From NCBI GenBank assembly GCA_031472005.1, contig PZJY01000005.1, positions 1-64,000 on the forward strand: 64,000 nt of DNA, read 5' to 3'. Of the stretch, positions 11,745-23,693 are shown piece by piece. The notes under the pieces are model-generated. The model saw nothing but the letters and a program-made list of their open reading frames with translations, was not told the origin of the DNA and ran no database searches. Both the position numbers and the translations under genes were made by a program. This DNA is from Tetracladium setigerum. Lineage: Eukaryota; Ascomycota; Leotiomycetes; Helotiales. The number at the start of each line of letters is the position of its first letter. Position 1 is the first letter of the stretch.

Positions 11745-12310
11745 TCCACCGCTTCCACCACCTCCACCACTACCACTTCACTTTACCTTTACCACTACTT
11801 CACCCTACCTGTTCCACCACCACCACTACTTTCTTCCTCACTCACCACCACCACCACCACCTATATAAACACCCCCACCACCACCACCATCACCACCATC
11901 ACTACCACTAACCTCTTCCACATCCCCCACCACCACCACCACCACCAGTTCTTACTGCCACCACCATTCCTCGTTCACTACCATCACCACTATCACCACC
12001 ACTACCATCACCACTATAAATACCCCACCACCACCACCATCACCACCATCACCACCACCAACTTCTTCCACATCCCCCACCACCACCACCACCACCAGTT
12101 CTTACTGCCACCACCATTCCTCGTTCACTACCATCACCACTATCACCACCACTACCATCACCACTATAAATACCCCACCACCACCACCATCACCACCATC
12201 ACCACCACCAACTTCTTCCACATCCCCCACCACCACCACCACCACCAGTTCTTACTGCCACCACCATTCCTCGTTCACTACCACCACCACCATCACCACC
12301 ACCACCACTA
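11745..12310. repeat. CCA/CAC-rich minisatellite, 150-bp period
   Basis: CTTCCACATCCCCCACCACC recurs at 11915, 12065 and 12215, exactly 150 bp apart, with the rest of each unit nearly identical. The flanks from 11745 are simpler CCACCACCA runs. The array lies directly before the ORF. Confidence 0.9.
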
Positions 12311-12343
12311 GTGCCAAGGGTTAGTGTTTCGATCACCTTAAGC

Positions 12344-15300
12344 ATGCCTTTCACGTGCCCCTCTTGTACGAACGATTATACGGATATCCTTGACCACATT
12401 CGAAAGAAACACCCTTCGGATTCGTATTCGGCCTTACAGCTACAGCCTCTTGGCCTCTCTGCTTGTCCGATCTGTGGTACAGCTTGTAAAGGGGAGCATG
12501 GCATCCGTACCCACTGCTCTAAGATCCATGGTACGATCGGTGCCTCAAAGACCTCTACTATGCCCCGGATTCGTTCGAACCGCTCTATCTCTGCCGTCAC
12601 CGCCCGTACCGCTACCACTACCGCCTCGACCACTATTACCTCACTTCCACTTCCACCTCGCACCTCCCCCCCCCGGCCACTATAATCACCTCCACCTCCC
12701 CCTCGTACGCCTCAGTCGCGGCCTTTACCCTTGCCCTAGTTAAACGTCCCTTTATCGCTAAGCGCTCTAAGGCCCTCGCTTATGACTTCTGGGAATCCGA
12801 CACTGCCTCTGAAGGGGAATTCCCCCCGACTCTGAATCCGATGCCTCCCTTCCCCCTAGCCGCCCTGCCGCCTCTACTACTCGTTCGGCCCCTACCGCTA
12901 CTACCTCTAGAGTGGCTGCCTCCTCCTTACGCCCCCCTCCTCTTCCACCTTCCGGCCCTCGATCCCTAAGGCAGTGCTCCGAAAGTCACGTGCCCCACTC
13001 TCTTCGGCCACCACCACCTCCACTACTACCTCTACCCCCCGAACCCCCTCGGCCTCCCTTCTCCTTTTACGTAAATACCGGTCCGACTTACCCTACGATC
13101 CCTCGATTAAGTACACGGCCGAACAGCGCGATAGACGTCGTACTAAGGATCAGCTCCTCGGTAAACGCACGGCTAAGACCCCCTCCCCCGGCGTCGAACC
13201 GAGTGCTATAAGGATCCGGGTCCAGAAGGTAAACACTCCTATTAAGGCCGATTCCGACTCTGAACCCGACCTTTACACTGCCTCGCCCTCTAAGCGTCCC
13301 CGGGACCCTGCCTCTACTCAATTACAGGCCTCGCTTAATGCCTCGCTTAGCCCTTCGACCACCTCTACTACTACCACTACCACTTTATTACCTCTCCCCC
13401 CCGGACCTCTATTACTACGGCCACTACGACCACTACTACTATTACACCTTTACCACTTATCACCTCCACTACTCTCATTGCCGCCACTACCTCACCTTTA
13501 AATCCACTACCTCTAGCCACCACCTCCCTTACCTTTAATATACCGGTAATCGACCTCTCTAGCACTTCTACCTCCACCACTACTACCTTTACCACTACCA
13601 CTTCTGCCACCATTGCCGCTACCGCTAGAATAGCCGCTCTCACCGCCTCTATAGCCGTTGCTACTAAATCGACCATTAAAGCCACTGCCCGCTCTAATGC
13701 TAGCCGCCCCACCATCACCACCATTACTACTACTCACCAGTTCACCCCATCACCACCTTTACCACTTAACACCACTACTCCTAGGCTACCCTTTAGCCTT
13801 CCACCCTCAGCCCTGGCCCATGCTAAGGCCCTTAAACCAGTCACTGAACGACCGGCCTTCCAGACCTTACTAGCGTACTCTAATGTTTAAATACTTGAAA
13901 AGCGGCTCTAAGCACGCCAGGCCTTAATTTTCACTGCCGCTGCCGACCGGTGCGCTGAAGCCTTTATCGCTAGACCCTCTGAGAAGACTCTCCTCGACTT
14001 CCTCCTCCTCCCTCGGATCCTCGGTATAGCACTTATTAAGGGGAACCTCCCGGCCACCTTAAATGCGTACCCCTCGATCCGACCACCTGTCCCCGACTCT
14101 ACTCCCCTCGACTTCACCTTACCTTCTACTCCCTTAGAGTCCCCGATTAAGCGCGCTACTAAGCTCTTAGAGCAAGGCTACCTCGGTAAGGCGTCTAAGG
14201 CGCTTCTAGAACCCTCACCTATCGCCCCAGACACTCCGGACACCCTAAACACCCTTTACTCAAAGCACCCGATCGGCCCGGAGAACCCCTTCGGCACGGC
14301 TAATCCTCGACCTGGCCAGGTGATTAATACCGACGATATCGATGCTGCTATACACTCTATTAGCCGAGAGAAGGCCCCCGGCCTGAGTAGGTGGTCCAGG
14401 CCACTTCTCGATCACGTGACCTCACTTAGGCACCAGAAGCAATTAGTAGTAAAGGCCCTTCGCCTGCTAGCGGATATGATTCGTCAGGGTACGGCCCCTA
14501 GTAATGCCCTCCTCTATGCCTCTCGCTTAATCGGCTTCGAGAAGAAAGGGGGAGGTGTTCGACCGATAGCCGTCGGTGATATAATTTACCGTGTGGCCCT
14601 GAAAGCGATTCTTACCACCCACTTTAAGCGTTTTATGCTTCTACCGAACCAGCTAGGAGTAAATAGCACCGGTGGGGTAGAGCCGGCTATATTTATCCTC
14701 GAGGAAGCTATCTCTGGCCCGAACGCCTCTAAAGTGGACCGAATAGCTTCCTTAGACCTTACGAATGCCTTTAACTCTATTAATAGAGTATCGGTAGCCG
14801 CCTCAATCGCTAAATACGCCCCTACCTTCTACCGAGCCGCTAAGTGGGCTTATAATCAGCCTTCCGCCCTAGTAACTCACTCTGGCCACCTCCTAGCTAG
14901 TGCCCAAGGGGTCCGGCAAGGTGATCCTATTGCTGCTCTCCTCTTCTCCCTAGCTATTCGACTTACCCTCGAATACCTCCAATCACGCCTTCCTACGGCC
15001 ACTATCACGGCCTACCTCGATGATATCTATATCCTCGGCCGGACCTCTGACCCCCTTTTACCGGTAGCTACTAGTGCCTTAATCGGTTCACCCGTTACAC
15101 TTAACCTCGCTAAGTCGGCCGACCACTCGATCGACTACTACCGACGTAATGGCCTCAATACCTTAAGCTCCTTCCTCGGACCTCTCCACCTTCGACGCAC
15201 CTTCCTCTCGGCTAAAATCGCTAAGCTAAAAGCCGTTATAGCCGCTATAGCCGACCTCCTTAAGCAGTACGCCCTCCTCTTCCTCCGGGGGAGTGTATAC

Positions 15301-16413
15301 CTCTTATTACGCCACCTCCTCCGACAGCTCTCTCCCGATGGCCTCGGTGACCTCTAGTTAAGTGCCGATCACTTAATCTAAGACGCTATAGCCGCTATAG
15401 CCTCTCGATCACCTGAAATACACCCTGGATTTACCTTTAGTATCCTGCACGTGCCGGCCCGTGACGGTGGCCTTGGCCTCCCCCGGCATGCCCTCCTAGC
15501 ACATGGCTTATACGATGCCGCTACCTTGGCCTCGAAGCCACTTATCTTAAGTATCTATCGCTCCTTTCACTTCCGGGAAATCACGTGCCACGACTCGGCT
15601 AAGGAGGTCTTAAATATTATAAATAAGGTGGTATTAAGTGCCCTCTTATAGACACTTAATACGGAATAGAAACGGGCCCGTATCGAGAACGCTAGCTACC
15701 TTGGTCGGCAGTGGCTCCGGGTGCTTCCTATTAATAAGAACCACCGGATGCCCGACCCTGAAACGGCAGAGGCCCTTCGATCGAGGCTTTTACTCCCTTA
15801 TAAAGCCTTAAAATCACCTTATAGCGCTTACGGCGCTTATCTGACCATCGGCTATAAAGACGTCTACCGAGCGGCTCTTAAACGCTGGACAGCCCGTTAT
15901 AACGAAATCACCCGTGTATTTACTAAAACACTCTCTAGCCGGGATGATCTTAAAGTGATCTCTAAACCGAAAGCCGCCCTCGACGCCCCAGACGCCCTAG
16001 CCGCTACTACTGCCGCCCCTCCTTCCACTACCACCTCCACTACTACCACTACCACTTCCACCACCACCTCTGCCACCGACCTTAGAGCCGACTTCTCAGT
16101 GCTACTAGGGGCTAAGCGGCACTACTATGACGTATAAATAATGGCAGTAAATAAGGATTCGGCCCGGGAAGACCCCTACGCTACGCTCACCAAAGCGGCA
16201 AACGCTAAACGGCTTAAGTATAAGGCGCTTAGCGCTTCTTTTAGCCCGATTATCTTCTCGGCCGGTGGCCTTATAGAAAAGGATATAGCAACTACCTTCC
16301 AAGAGTTCCAGAAACTCCTCGGTCCGGCAAGCGCTAATTGGCTTAGCACTAATATAGCGCTTACGCTCACTCAATTTAGAGCATCGGCAGCCGCCTCTAT
16401 CGCTAATCGTACT
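12344..16413 (+). pseudogene. Retrotransposon polyprotein: C2H2 fingers, RT, REL endonuclease (disabled)
   Basis: Chosen start MPFTCPSC at 12344. N-terminus: finger CPSC...HIRKKH and finger CPICG...HCSKIH, then a Thr/Pro-rich linker with shifts. Reverse transcriptase (14320-15357): GGGVRPIAVGDIIYR, SLDLTNAFNSI, AQGVRQGDPIAALLFS and catalytic AYLDDIYILG. Thumb-like GGLGLPRHALLAHG follows. The C-terminus resembles an R2-type knuckle plus restriction-like endonuclease, with KYKALSASFSPIIFSAGGL near the end. RT to end stays in one frame, broken by TAG 15355, TAA 15379, TAG 15649, TAG 15667 and TAA 16135, each a likely former CAG/CAA. Knuckle residues expected to be Cys or His read Tyr (SPYSAYG, IGYKDVYR, ARYNE). 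It would reverse-transcribe its RNA at a nicked target if intact. Confidence 0.8.
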
Positions 16414-16782
16414 TAAGTGCCACTACCTCACTTCACCACTCACCCTATCACTCACTTAATCACTCACTTAATCACTCTCACTACCTCTCTCCCCTTATAA
16501 TTCACCACCACTATTACTATCACCTCGATCAGTCACTTCACCTGCCACCTATTCACTTACTACCTGGCCAACACTTACTTTCACTACCTCTCCCGTTTAC
16601 CTCCTTACCGCTACTATAGCCGCCTAAGCGCTTATAAGCCTTAGCCACTCTCTTTTATCTCCTAGTATCACCTTACCTTTTCACCTTTAAGATACTCCAC
16701 TCTTTATATATTAGTCACTCTTCTCCCCTTATATAGAGCACGTGAGCAGGATAGCTTAGTTAGTCAGAATGAACCCACCCTT

Positions 16783-16802
16783 AAACCCTAACCCCTAACC
16801 CC
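16783..16802. repeat. Interstitial telomere-like tract
   Basis: AAACCCTAACCCCTAACCCC directly after the retrotransposon 3' end. It marks an old chromosome end or the telomeric target of the element. Confidence 0.8.
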
Positions 16803-16805
16803 AGA

Positions 16806-17172
16806 AATAACTTCCCATCATAACTCTGCTATATCCTACGCTGATCTCATTGTCCGCTCCGAGCCTTTCTGCACAGATCCAAAGCATGGTATGGCTGGTG
16901 TCCAAACGGTCATCTTCCCTCTTTGGTCTGTTCAACAGGCTATATATTTTGGGCGATCCCAAGAGAAATTCTCGTATTGCTACAATCGATCACGAGAAGT
17001 TGGTGGTGGGAGGGGAGTATTCTTCCTGAGTCTTATCTCGAATTTGAGTATTCAGTCGTATGTTGCGATGGGCAAATCTGGGTTGACGAGTCAACTGACA
17101 AGTGAAGAAGCGGATGGAGGGAGGGTGTTTATGGATAGGAAAGTGGCTGAAGAATTTCAATATGAAGTGTGA
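16806..17172 (+). pseudogene. Gene remnant, possibly C-terminus of a fungal regulator
   Basis: The open stretch reads ISYADLIVRSEPFCTD and GVQTVIFPLWSVQQAIYFG, then shifts frame near 16955. The pattern, a polar start then a hydrophobic PLW-x-Q-x-A helix near a G-rich turn, resembles the end of Zn2Cys6-type regulators, but this is a weak call. There is no start codon in context and no upstream domain; the break is where the retrotransposon ends. Confidence 0.3.
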
Positions 17173-17278
17173 AGAGTGGTAATGTGTGGGAGATTGTGAC
17201 AGGTTGCGACTGGTGGTATTAATGTAATTATTAGATTGGGATTCCACAGTTCGAGGGTATAGTACTCACCCGTGGATA

Positions 17279-17577
17279 TGTAACGGCACTGTTCACGGGT
17301 ACGATCACGTAATCACAGCAGGGATATATAGTGATATATGCTAGTGCCTGATGATCGTTCGTAATAATAGGCTCTGATATTAAGAAAAGAAGAAAACTAC
17401 CGATTAATAAGTGGCTAGAGGTCGGACTATATACACATCCGTAACAAGGCCGTAAGGCATCCGTAACTTCTAGTCTATTAAATGTTCTTGCTTGTGTATC
17501 GGGACTAGTCCGCAACTGGCCCGGTACTGGTGCGATCCTGGTGGTCATGTGTGGGTCATGTGTTGATGGTCATCATA
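17279..17577. mobile_element. Solo-LTR-like repeat, copy 1
   Basis: Begins TGTAACGGCACTGTTCAC and ends GATGGTCATCATA. About 299 bp closely match 46191-46489. A shorter relative begins at 42898. No flanking duplication is visible. The TG start and CA-type end suit an LTR, but no internal gag-pol is present in the window. Confidence 0.65.
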
Positions 17578-17708
17578 AAATATAAGACTTGAACCCCTAA
17601 CCTTAAATAATGGCAGGTTTTAAATATTGATTAATATTCTTACTTTAACTTATAAATAAACCCTCGACTACGATCTCTCTTTAATTAGTGCGATTGGAAT
17701 CGTGACAA

Positions 17709-17834
17709 GAAGGGGATATACCGAATATACCTTTTAAACACGACACCTACTTAGAATTGTATAACTGTTTTGTTCTATATTCATTATCACGTATTTGATA
17801 CTGTATAGTTTTACCTTAAGGGTATAACCATCAA
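17709..17834. repeat. Dispersed repeat, copy 1 (shared with 43873-43997)
   Basis: GAAGGGGATATA..., AATATACCTTTTAAA, ACTTAGAATTG and the end TTTTACCTTAAGGGTATAAC are shared in order with 43873-43997. Both copies lie downstream of a TGTAACGGCACTG repeat, so they may be parts of one degraded LTR element. Confidence 0.65.
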
Positions 17835-17922
17835 CTACTTAAAAGCTACGAAACTATATAAAGGAAAGAAAAAAGCTAGGCAGATATCCCCTGTTATAAT
17901 ACCAGCCGTTATATAATTTTAC

Positions 17923-20175
17923 CTAAATAATAGTAAATATTCGAAGGCTAAAATCTTGCTCTCGAAGTTTCCGTATGATATCTTGTATCCCTAGTATATG
18001 ATATTCTGAGTGTGTAGATATTAAGCTCTCTATCTGCCACTTTTTTTTCATATCATTAATTAAAGGGAGCAGAATTAAGGCCAAGTTAGTAGACCCCAAT
18101 ATATGAAATCGTCCAATTCGTTCAAACTCATCTTCCATCTGACCGTCAGAGTGTTTCATGAGAAGACCATGACAACAGTAATTTGTAGTCCTATCGATAC
18201 ATATCAGAGCTAAAAATAGCTCAGCATTTGCACAGCTTTCTGGGCCCGGCTCGAGGCGGAAATTGATGGTAGGCGACTTGATTTGATCGCCTAGAGTAAC
18301 ATGGATTGTCCTCCGAATAGACCCATCGAGATCTATAGTTTCGGGTGTGTCTGACCAGTTAATCCTTAAAAGCGGCGCATTCATTTCAATAGTACCGTTA
18401 AGCACTGGAGAAAGGAGGTTGTCGCCGTTGTGGTGAACTCTCGAATTCTTGACATTGGCGGTCCAAATCATAGAGTCGTCGGGATATTCTAGTTCGTGTG
18501 AGATTTGGCCGTCAACAGACAGCCAAGACCAAGATGGAGCACGATAAAATGTAGGCCTCCGTCCGTCAATAACAGTCCAAAGCAAACCACGAACCATTGA
18601 ATTCTTCCATATACCACAAATTAGCTCGTCCCCACTTGCCTTCCCTAAAATCCCTGCAATGCCTGAAACGGCAGCTTCCTTGTCACTCTCAAAGGTGAGG
18701 TCACAGATTCCATAGTGACCAAGCCATTGCTCCCACAATTTGTTATGCCCAGTAAGAGCAGTGTCGCCCAGGATCGATGGAAATGATTTCCATGGAACTG
18801 ACCTCAATTTTGATGATGTAAATGAGAAGGTAGATAAAAGCTTCCCTGGCAGACCACCTGGGAAAGCCTCGCAAGCGTTGCTCTCCCTGCATTCCCAGCC
18901 AATTCGCCCGCTGCCAAAATGAATGACTCGTGGTGAAAGCATCCGCTCCTGGAAAACCCATCCTCTGGAGAGTAAGATTGAACTTTCAAGGTAATTGAGC
19001 CACATATCTCCGTCGTAAAAGTAGATGACACTCTCCTGTGGCGGCTCGCCACTTGTCCGATCAACCTCGAGAAGAACCTTTCGTGGGACTATGATAGAGA
19101 AGTCTCTTTCAGAAAAGAGCCCTTGGTGGGAATCTTCTGCTCCAGTGGCAGATATATTGCAAAGTGAGTTAAGGTAAACTTCGCTCATCATAGACGCCTC
19201 TTGTTCCCAATCCCCTTGGTCCAGATCTGACTTTTGAATGATACACAGTGAGTCAATCCAAAGGTAACGGGTGTTGAGCCGTCGTGTCACAGTAACGGCA
19301 TCCCGGAACGTCTTTGGCAAGGCTTCAATATCTATCTCGGATTTCAGCTCGTTTCGCGTTTCTTGCGTAAGCTGCACTATATTTCCTTGTCCCCATCGGT
19401 GACTCAAGGTGATATATGGTCCTAGAGGTTGTGTCTCAGCAGTTTCGATGAGCCGAACATGTGTGGACGCGCTACCCCCAACATCAAGTAGTCGTGTAGG
19501 CCACCATTCAGTCATGTACCACTTTTTACAGTCATCATGGGTATGGAGGCACTTGGCCACCCACTGAGAGATACAGTTCCAGCTTGCTTCCGAATCAGTG
19601 CATTTGTCCAAATCATCGACGGTACCAGGTAGAAGAGAGCGAAGGTCTGGCAGGAGAGAAGTGATGTCTGATAATTGTCAGTGTGGAAATCTTTCATCGC
19701 TAGTCCTATAGCTAAATCAAGTCACTTGCCTTTATCGCTAGCATATATAACCCTTTTGGTCACTACAAGGTTGGTGGGAAGCGGGCGTTCGTTGGGAGCA
19801 ACTATGTACTCGAATTCGAATTCACCATCATCCGCGTGGCCTCACCTTCGAAAGCAGAGGTAACCAGTATAGTTCTCGAATTTTTCTAGGAAAGGTAACA
19901 ATATCATACACAATCGACAGTCTAGAGACATCAACGTTATCCTGACATGCTAATAAAAAATGGTCCATGAGCTTTAACGTTCTGAATGGAGATTCTGAAT
20001 AGAGAAAGCCTACATGTATTGGGTTTGGATCAAGATCGTCAAAGCTGATTCTCTCCCAAGAGAAAGCAAATGCATTGAAAGACTGCATCTCGTCATGTGT
20101 TAATTGCCTTGATGTTCCAGAAAACACGTCTCGACAAGCCTGACACAAGTTCGCATCGAAACTGAATTTCGTCAT
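17923..20175 (-). CDS. HET-domain (heterokaryon incompatibility) protein, one frameshift
   Basis: HET proteins trigger cell death after fusion of unlike hyphae. The first exon starts at MTKFSFDANLCQACRDVF, the usual HET N-terminal Cys pair. A single extra base near 19829-19836 breaks the frame after LLSKVRPR; the reading resumes with DDGEFEFEYIVAP. A GC-AG intron follows at 19668-19729 (donor AAAG|GCAAGT, acceptor TATCAG with CTGAC branch). The long exon has the HET core: YITLSHRWGQ, LPKTFRDAVTVTRRL, RYLWIDSLCIIQ, MMSEVYLNSLCNISATGAED, then GWVFQERMLSPRVIHFG and WEC. The length suits a complete HET protein of about 720 residues. The start could also be 20199. It is either a recent pseudogene or intact with a consensus error. 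Confidence 0.85.
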
Positions 20176-22129
20176 ACTTGTAATTAGGCCTGAGAACATA
20201 CGAAGGACAACAGCAGGAATAAATTGAAACCAGATCTGGTTTGCAACGAAGCGGACGAGGCGGCTCGTAGAAGAAATGCTGCTAGAAACCTATTGTGAAG
20301 GTGGGGAAAGTGGCCAAAATTCACCCGCGAAACGTGGTTGCTGGTTTCGCACGCAGACGGCCGGCCTTTAGCCAAAGCTTAGTAATCAGGACGAGTGGAG
20401 AGTCATTAGAGATTTAGGAACGAGTGACATCGACGAATGAGCGCCGAGGCTGAAATGCCATGGAAAGTCGTGACAAGAAGAGACCTGTTAGGTTAGAGAC
20501 AGTCTTGGCATACAAATCTCCAAGCAATACTCGAGAAATGGCAGGAGTTTGAGTAGATAACCTCATTGATTCGACCAGAAGATTGCTCGACGACATTCTG
20601 ATGCGTATCCTAGGAGGAGCACATGTAGATGATTTAGACTTTTTAAAGAGTTACATAATGCAAGGTTTCGTGCAACCGAGTTCTCCATCTTCAGGTCAAT
20701 GGAGCCCATGCCATTATATCTTGTAGCAAATGTGATGCTGAGGGGATCCAAGGCACGAGGAGAAACCCGACGACATTTTACCAAGGGAGATTGGTGCCAT
20801 CATAGGTCCAAAACGGATTCGTGTCCTCAAACTTGACCTCTTGGACTACGTTGACACATCCCTTGACCGAATTGGTAACGGACACTCGGGGTAGCTCCGG
20901 CGCGTATTGCTCGACCCAGTCAACTATGCAGGAACATCCTCTCCTTGATTGCTGCTTCGACTTAACCACAACTAGACCCTATAGAATCTTATAATGATCA
21001 CAGTGTCACTATAGCGTCCCATGCTTCCTGAAAATATTTTCTTATCGCCTCTTATAGACTAACAGTCGTGCCACCCGATTTCACATCAAGAAACTCTCCC
21101 GTAACGTTCCAAAGAGCGTATTTGCACGTCATACTTTTTCATCACATCCAGCTTTTCCTTTGCATCGTTGTCCCTTCATTGAAAATGTCGTCCTTCTTTT
21201 CCTCGACTCATGTTGCGCAGCGCGTTCTGGGTGCCACTCCTGTTCTGTCTGGCGAAATAGATCAAATACACTCTTTTTATTTCCAGTAGTAATGCGCTGT
21301 AGCAAATTGAAGGCTGGGGTTTCACGATATTGGAGGCTAACGCACTGCCTCCGATATGTAGGACGTGTCTCATCCTACGGTGCGTCTCGCGACTTTGTGA
21401 TAAGTATCAATGCTGCATGCTGAGGGTGAGAAATCTTCCTAGTCGCGCCCCTCAAGATGTAAGGCTTTCCTTTATTCAGCCAAGTCGTCTCGGGGTTGTA
21501 TCTGATGACGTTACGGCTCCAGCGCGTACATATGTGTGCGCTGCAGTCAACGCTTGGATGGGATCCTGGTGGGGTCACTGATGTCCACGTCTCGCTAGAT
21601 GGCGCGTATCCTGACGGTTATCACAATCTTCCTGACTTGTATGAAGTCGATTTAACTATAGTGACAACTCGATCTTATGCGGTTTCAGTGAAAGAGCTTA
21701 AGATCTGCATTCTTTCGATTTATCCATCCTCTTGGCCATCCAACTATGCGCTTGGCTGACTTTTGGTTAAATAGCCGTGCGGGGTTCAAATTGCTGCCCC
21801 TCTACTCCGTTCATCCGCAATTAGGGTACTGCGGGGTTCGTTCTCTTGGTGATTAATGGGTATAATCTTGACTTCATGTAGGATTCACCTTGGGGTACCT
21901 GAGCCGGAAATTCAGGCGGATAAAATTTATAGCCTCTGTAGCTTCGTTGTCACTCCTAGGCTAAATAAAAACTGCCGGTAAGCGTCAAGTATATGTACCT
22001 TGCATAAACTTACCAGCTGGAGGGGCTTCTACTATTCATCCGAGTGAAATACAATAAAAAGCCGGATCCTGATCTTTCAATGTCAATTCGTCCGATTCGT
22101 GATCCAAAGTCAAAGTATTCTTCGCAAAC
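20176..22129. other. Spacer with one unrecognised minus-strand remnant
   Basis: On the minus strand 20969-20563 two open pieces in different frames (GCSCIVDWVEQYAPELPRVS; then LDPLSITFATRYNGMGSIDL) could be a decayed gene. I recognise no family and find no clean splice sites. From 20970 to 22129 I see no coding signal; the last few hundred bases should hold the xylanase promoter. Confidence 0.35.
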
Positions 22130-23693
22130 ATGCATTTCTCAACGTCCACGGTAGCTATTCTGGCCTTAGCTACGATTGTTTGTGCCAATCCATTGTAAAT
22201 ATTGATCAAGTGCAACCATTATAGAAGCTAATATAGTATTAGGGCCAAAATCTCAACAAGAGAGCAGTGGGGCTTCATACCGCTATTGTCGCGAAGGGCC
22301 GAAATTTTATTGGCGCCGCTTTGACAATCCGAAATCCAGTCGATGCACAGGAGAGAGCGATTTTTGACAATTACGCTGATTTTGGTTCTATCACACCAGA
22401 AAATGCTATGAAATGGGAGTCTACCGAGCCATCTCGCGGGTTTTTACATTTGCTGGCGCAGACGCAGTCAGAGACTATGCTTCAACTCAGAAGAAGCAGA
22501 TCCATTGTCACACACTCGTTTGGCATAGTCAGCTTCCAACTTGGGTTTCTCAAGGTGGATTCGACAACGCAACGTTGATATCCATCATGTATGACCACAT
22601 CAAGGCGGTTGCGGGTCGATATAAGGGTTCTTGTACCCGCTGGGATGTCGTCAATGAAGGTACTGCACGTCCCAACCCTAAGAATAATGCAAATCCTTTA
22701 TCTGAACTTCACTAATACCTCTGCAGCTCTCAACGAAGATGGCACCTATCGTAGCTCAGTCTTTTACGACACAATTGGCGAGGCGTTCATTCCGATTGCC
22801 TTCAAATTTGCCTCTCAAATTGACCCTCACGCCAAATTGTATTACAATGATTACAACCTCGAGTATAATGGGGATAAAACGGCTGCTGCAGCCAGAATCG
22901 TCAGACTCGTAAAGTCCTATGGTGTCAAGATTGATGGTGTTGGATTCCAAGCCCATCTTACTTCGGAAGCGACGCCTACTTCTCCTGGCCCAACACCTCC
23001 ACAAGATACGCTTGAGAAGGCTCTGAGACAAATAACCAGCCAGGGTATATATGTTGCGTATACAGAACTTGATATGCGCTTGAATACTCCGGCTACAGCA
23101 GAAAAGTTAAGAGTCCAGGCGGAGGCGTATGCTCGTGTGACGAGGTCCTGTATTGCCGTCGAAAAATGTGAGGGAATCACACTTTGGGTACACAAACCTC
23201 CCATTCCAGTTTTACTAAACTTTCACTAATAAGATTCAAGGGTATCACCGATAAGTATTCTTGGATCCCCGGTGTATTTGCTGGCGAAGGAGCAGCTTTA
23301 GTCTGGAATGAGCAATACCAGAAGAAGCCAGCTTATGCCGCCATTTTAAAGGCGATTGAGGAAAGCCGGTATGAGAGATTCCATTTGTATAAATTGATGA
23401 AACGCAATCTTCATAATCGCATGTCGCAAGTCAGAATTTTAAATGCTGATTGTCTTCATGCGTTTAGCAATCCTAGATCATGCAACGCCGACAACTGTCT
23501 CCGAGCCCTCCGCGCATCCACTATCCAAGGTCGCCTAGCTGAGTCTCAAAGTTTCTGTACAGGGTACTACACACAGTATATCGTGACAGACCTGACTTTG
23601 ATTAAACCCTACGCTGTTTCAGCATGTGTAGGCGATGTAGTGTCTAGAGCTAGCTCGGCTTGCTCGTGTTTGCCAGCAGCAACATCTTCCTGA
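22130..23693 (+). CDS. GH10 endo-1,4-beta-xylanase with Cys-rich C-terminal extension, one frameshift
   Basis: Cleaves internal xylan bonds; secreted. The signal peptide MHFSTSTVAILALATIVCA starts at 22130. GH10 landmarks: FGSITPENAMKWESTEPSRG, HCHTLVWHSQLPTWVS, the acid/base Glu in WDVVNEA (split by an intron), KLYYNDYN, GVGFQAHL, the nucleophile Glu in YTELDMRL, and ITDKYSWIPG. Introns: 22195-22262, 22660-22726, 23188-23240 and perhaps 23369-23467. Between PSRG and VFTFAG, at 22438-22445, one base is missing (CGCGGGTTTTT), breaking the frame. After the catalytic domain the frame goes on into NADNCLRALRAS, SFCTGYYT and VSRASSACSCLPAATSS, a Cys-rich tail type seen on various fungal secreted enzymes. 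Both catalytic Glu are kept. Confidence 0.88.

Larger units (their letters stand above)
10878..16782 (+). mobile_element. Non-LTR retrotransposon, R2/CRE/NeSL-like, telomere-associated
   Basis: The 3' end is clear: a 3' UTR ending GGATAGCTTAGTTAGTC and GAACCCACCC, then telomeric repeats at 16783. The left end at 10878 (GCGGGACCTAAA) is inferred because this sequence and the 3' tail recur joined together at 44007-44179. The 5' part has Pro/His-type low-complexity DNA, TTAGGGTC runs and a 150-bp minisatellite. The ORF encodes C2H2 fingers, RT and a restriction-like endonuclease, the layout of site-specific R2/CRE/NeSL elements and of the telomeric MoTeR elements of Magnaporthe. Stops and lost Cys/His residues show it is dead, probably by RIP. 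Confidence 0.75.

Noticed and set aside
11860..12310. Possible CRISPR-like array
   Set aside because: The 150-bp units are continuous with no repeat/spacer alternation, and the organism is a eukaryote.
12374..13740. Several long Pro/Leu/Ser/Val-rich ORFs on both strands
   Set aside because: They are products of CCA/CCT low-complexity DNA within the retrotransposon.
17231..17548. 105-residue minus-strand ORF, with a similar 104-residue one at 46146-46460
   Set aside because: Both fall inside the LTR-like repeat; similarity comes from the repeat, and there is no domain.
18740..19064. ORFs overlapping the HET gene in other frames
   Set aside because: Shadows of a well-supported coding frame.
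19802..19846. 44-bp GTGAGG...TAG intron in the HET gene
   Set aside because: Phase does not match either side; a one-base shift gives a continuous HET reading.
22413..22445. Intron to explain the xylanase frame change
   Set aside because: GH10 similarity is continuous across the site and there are no GT-AG ends.
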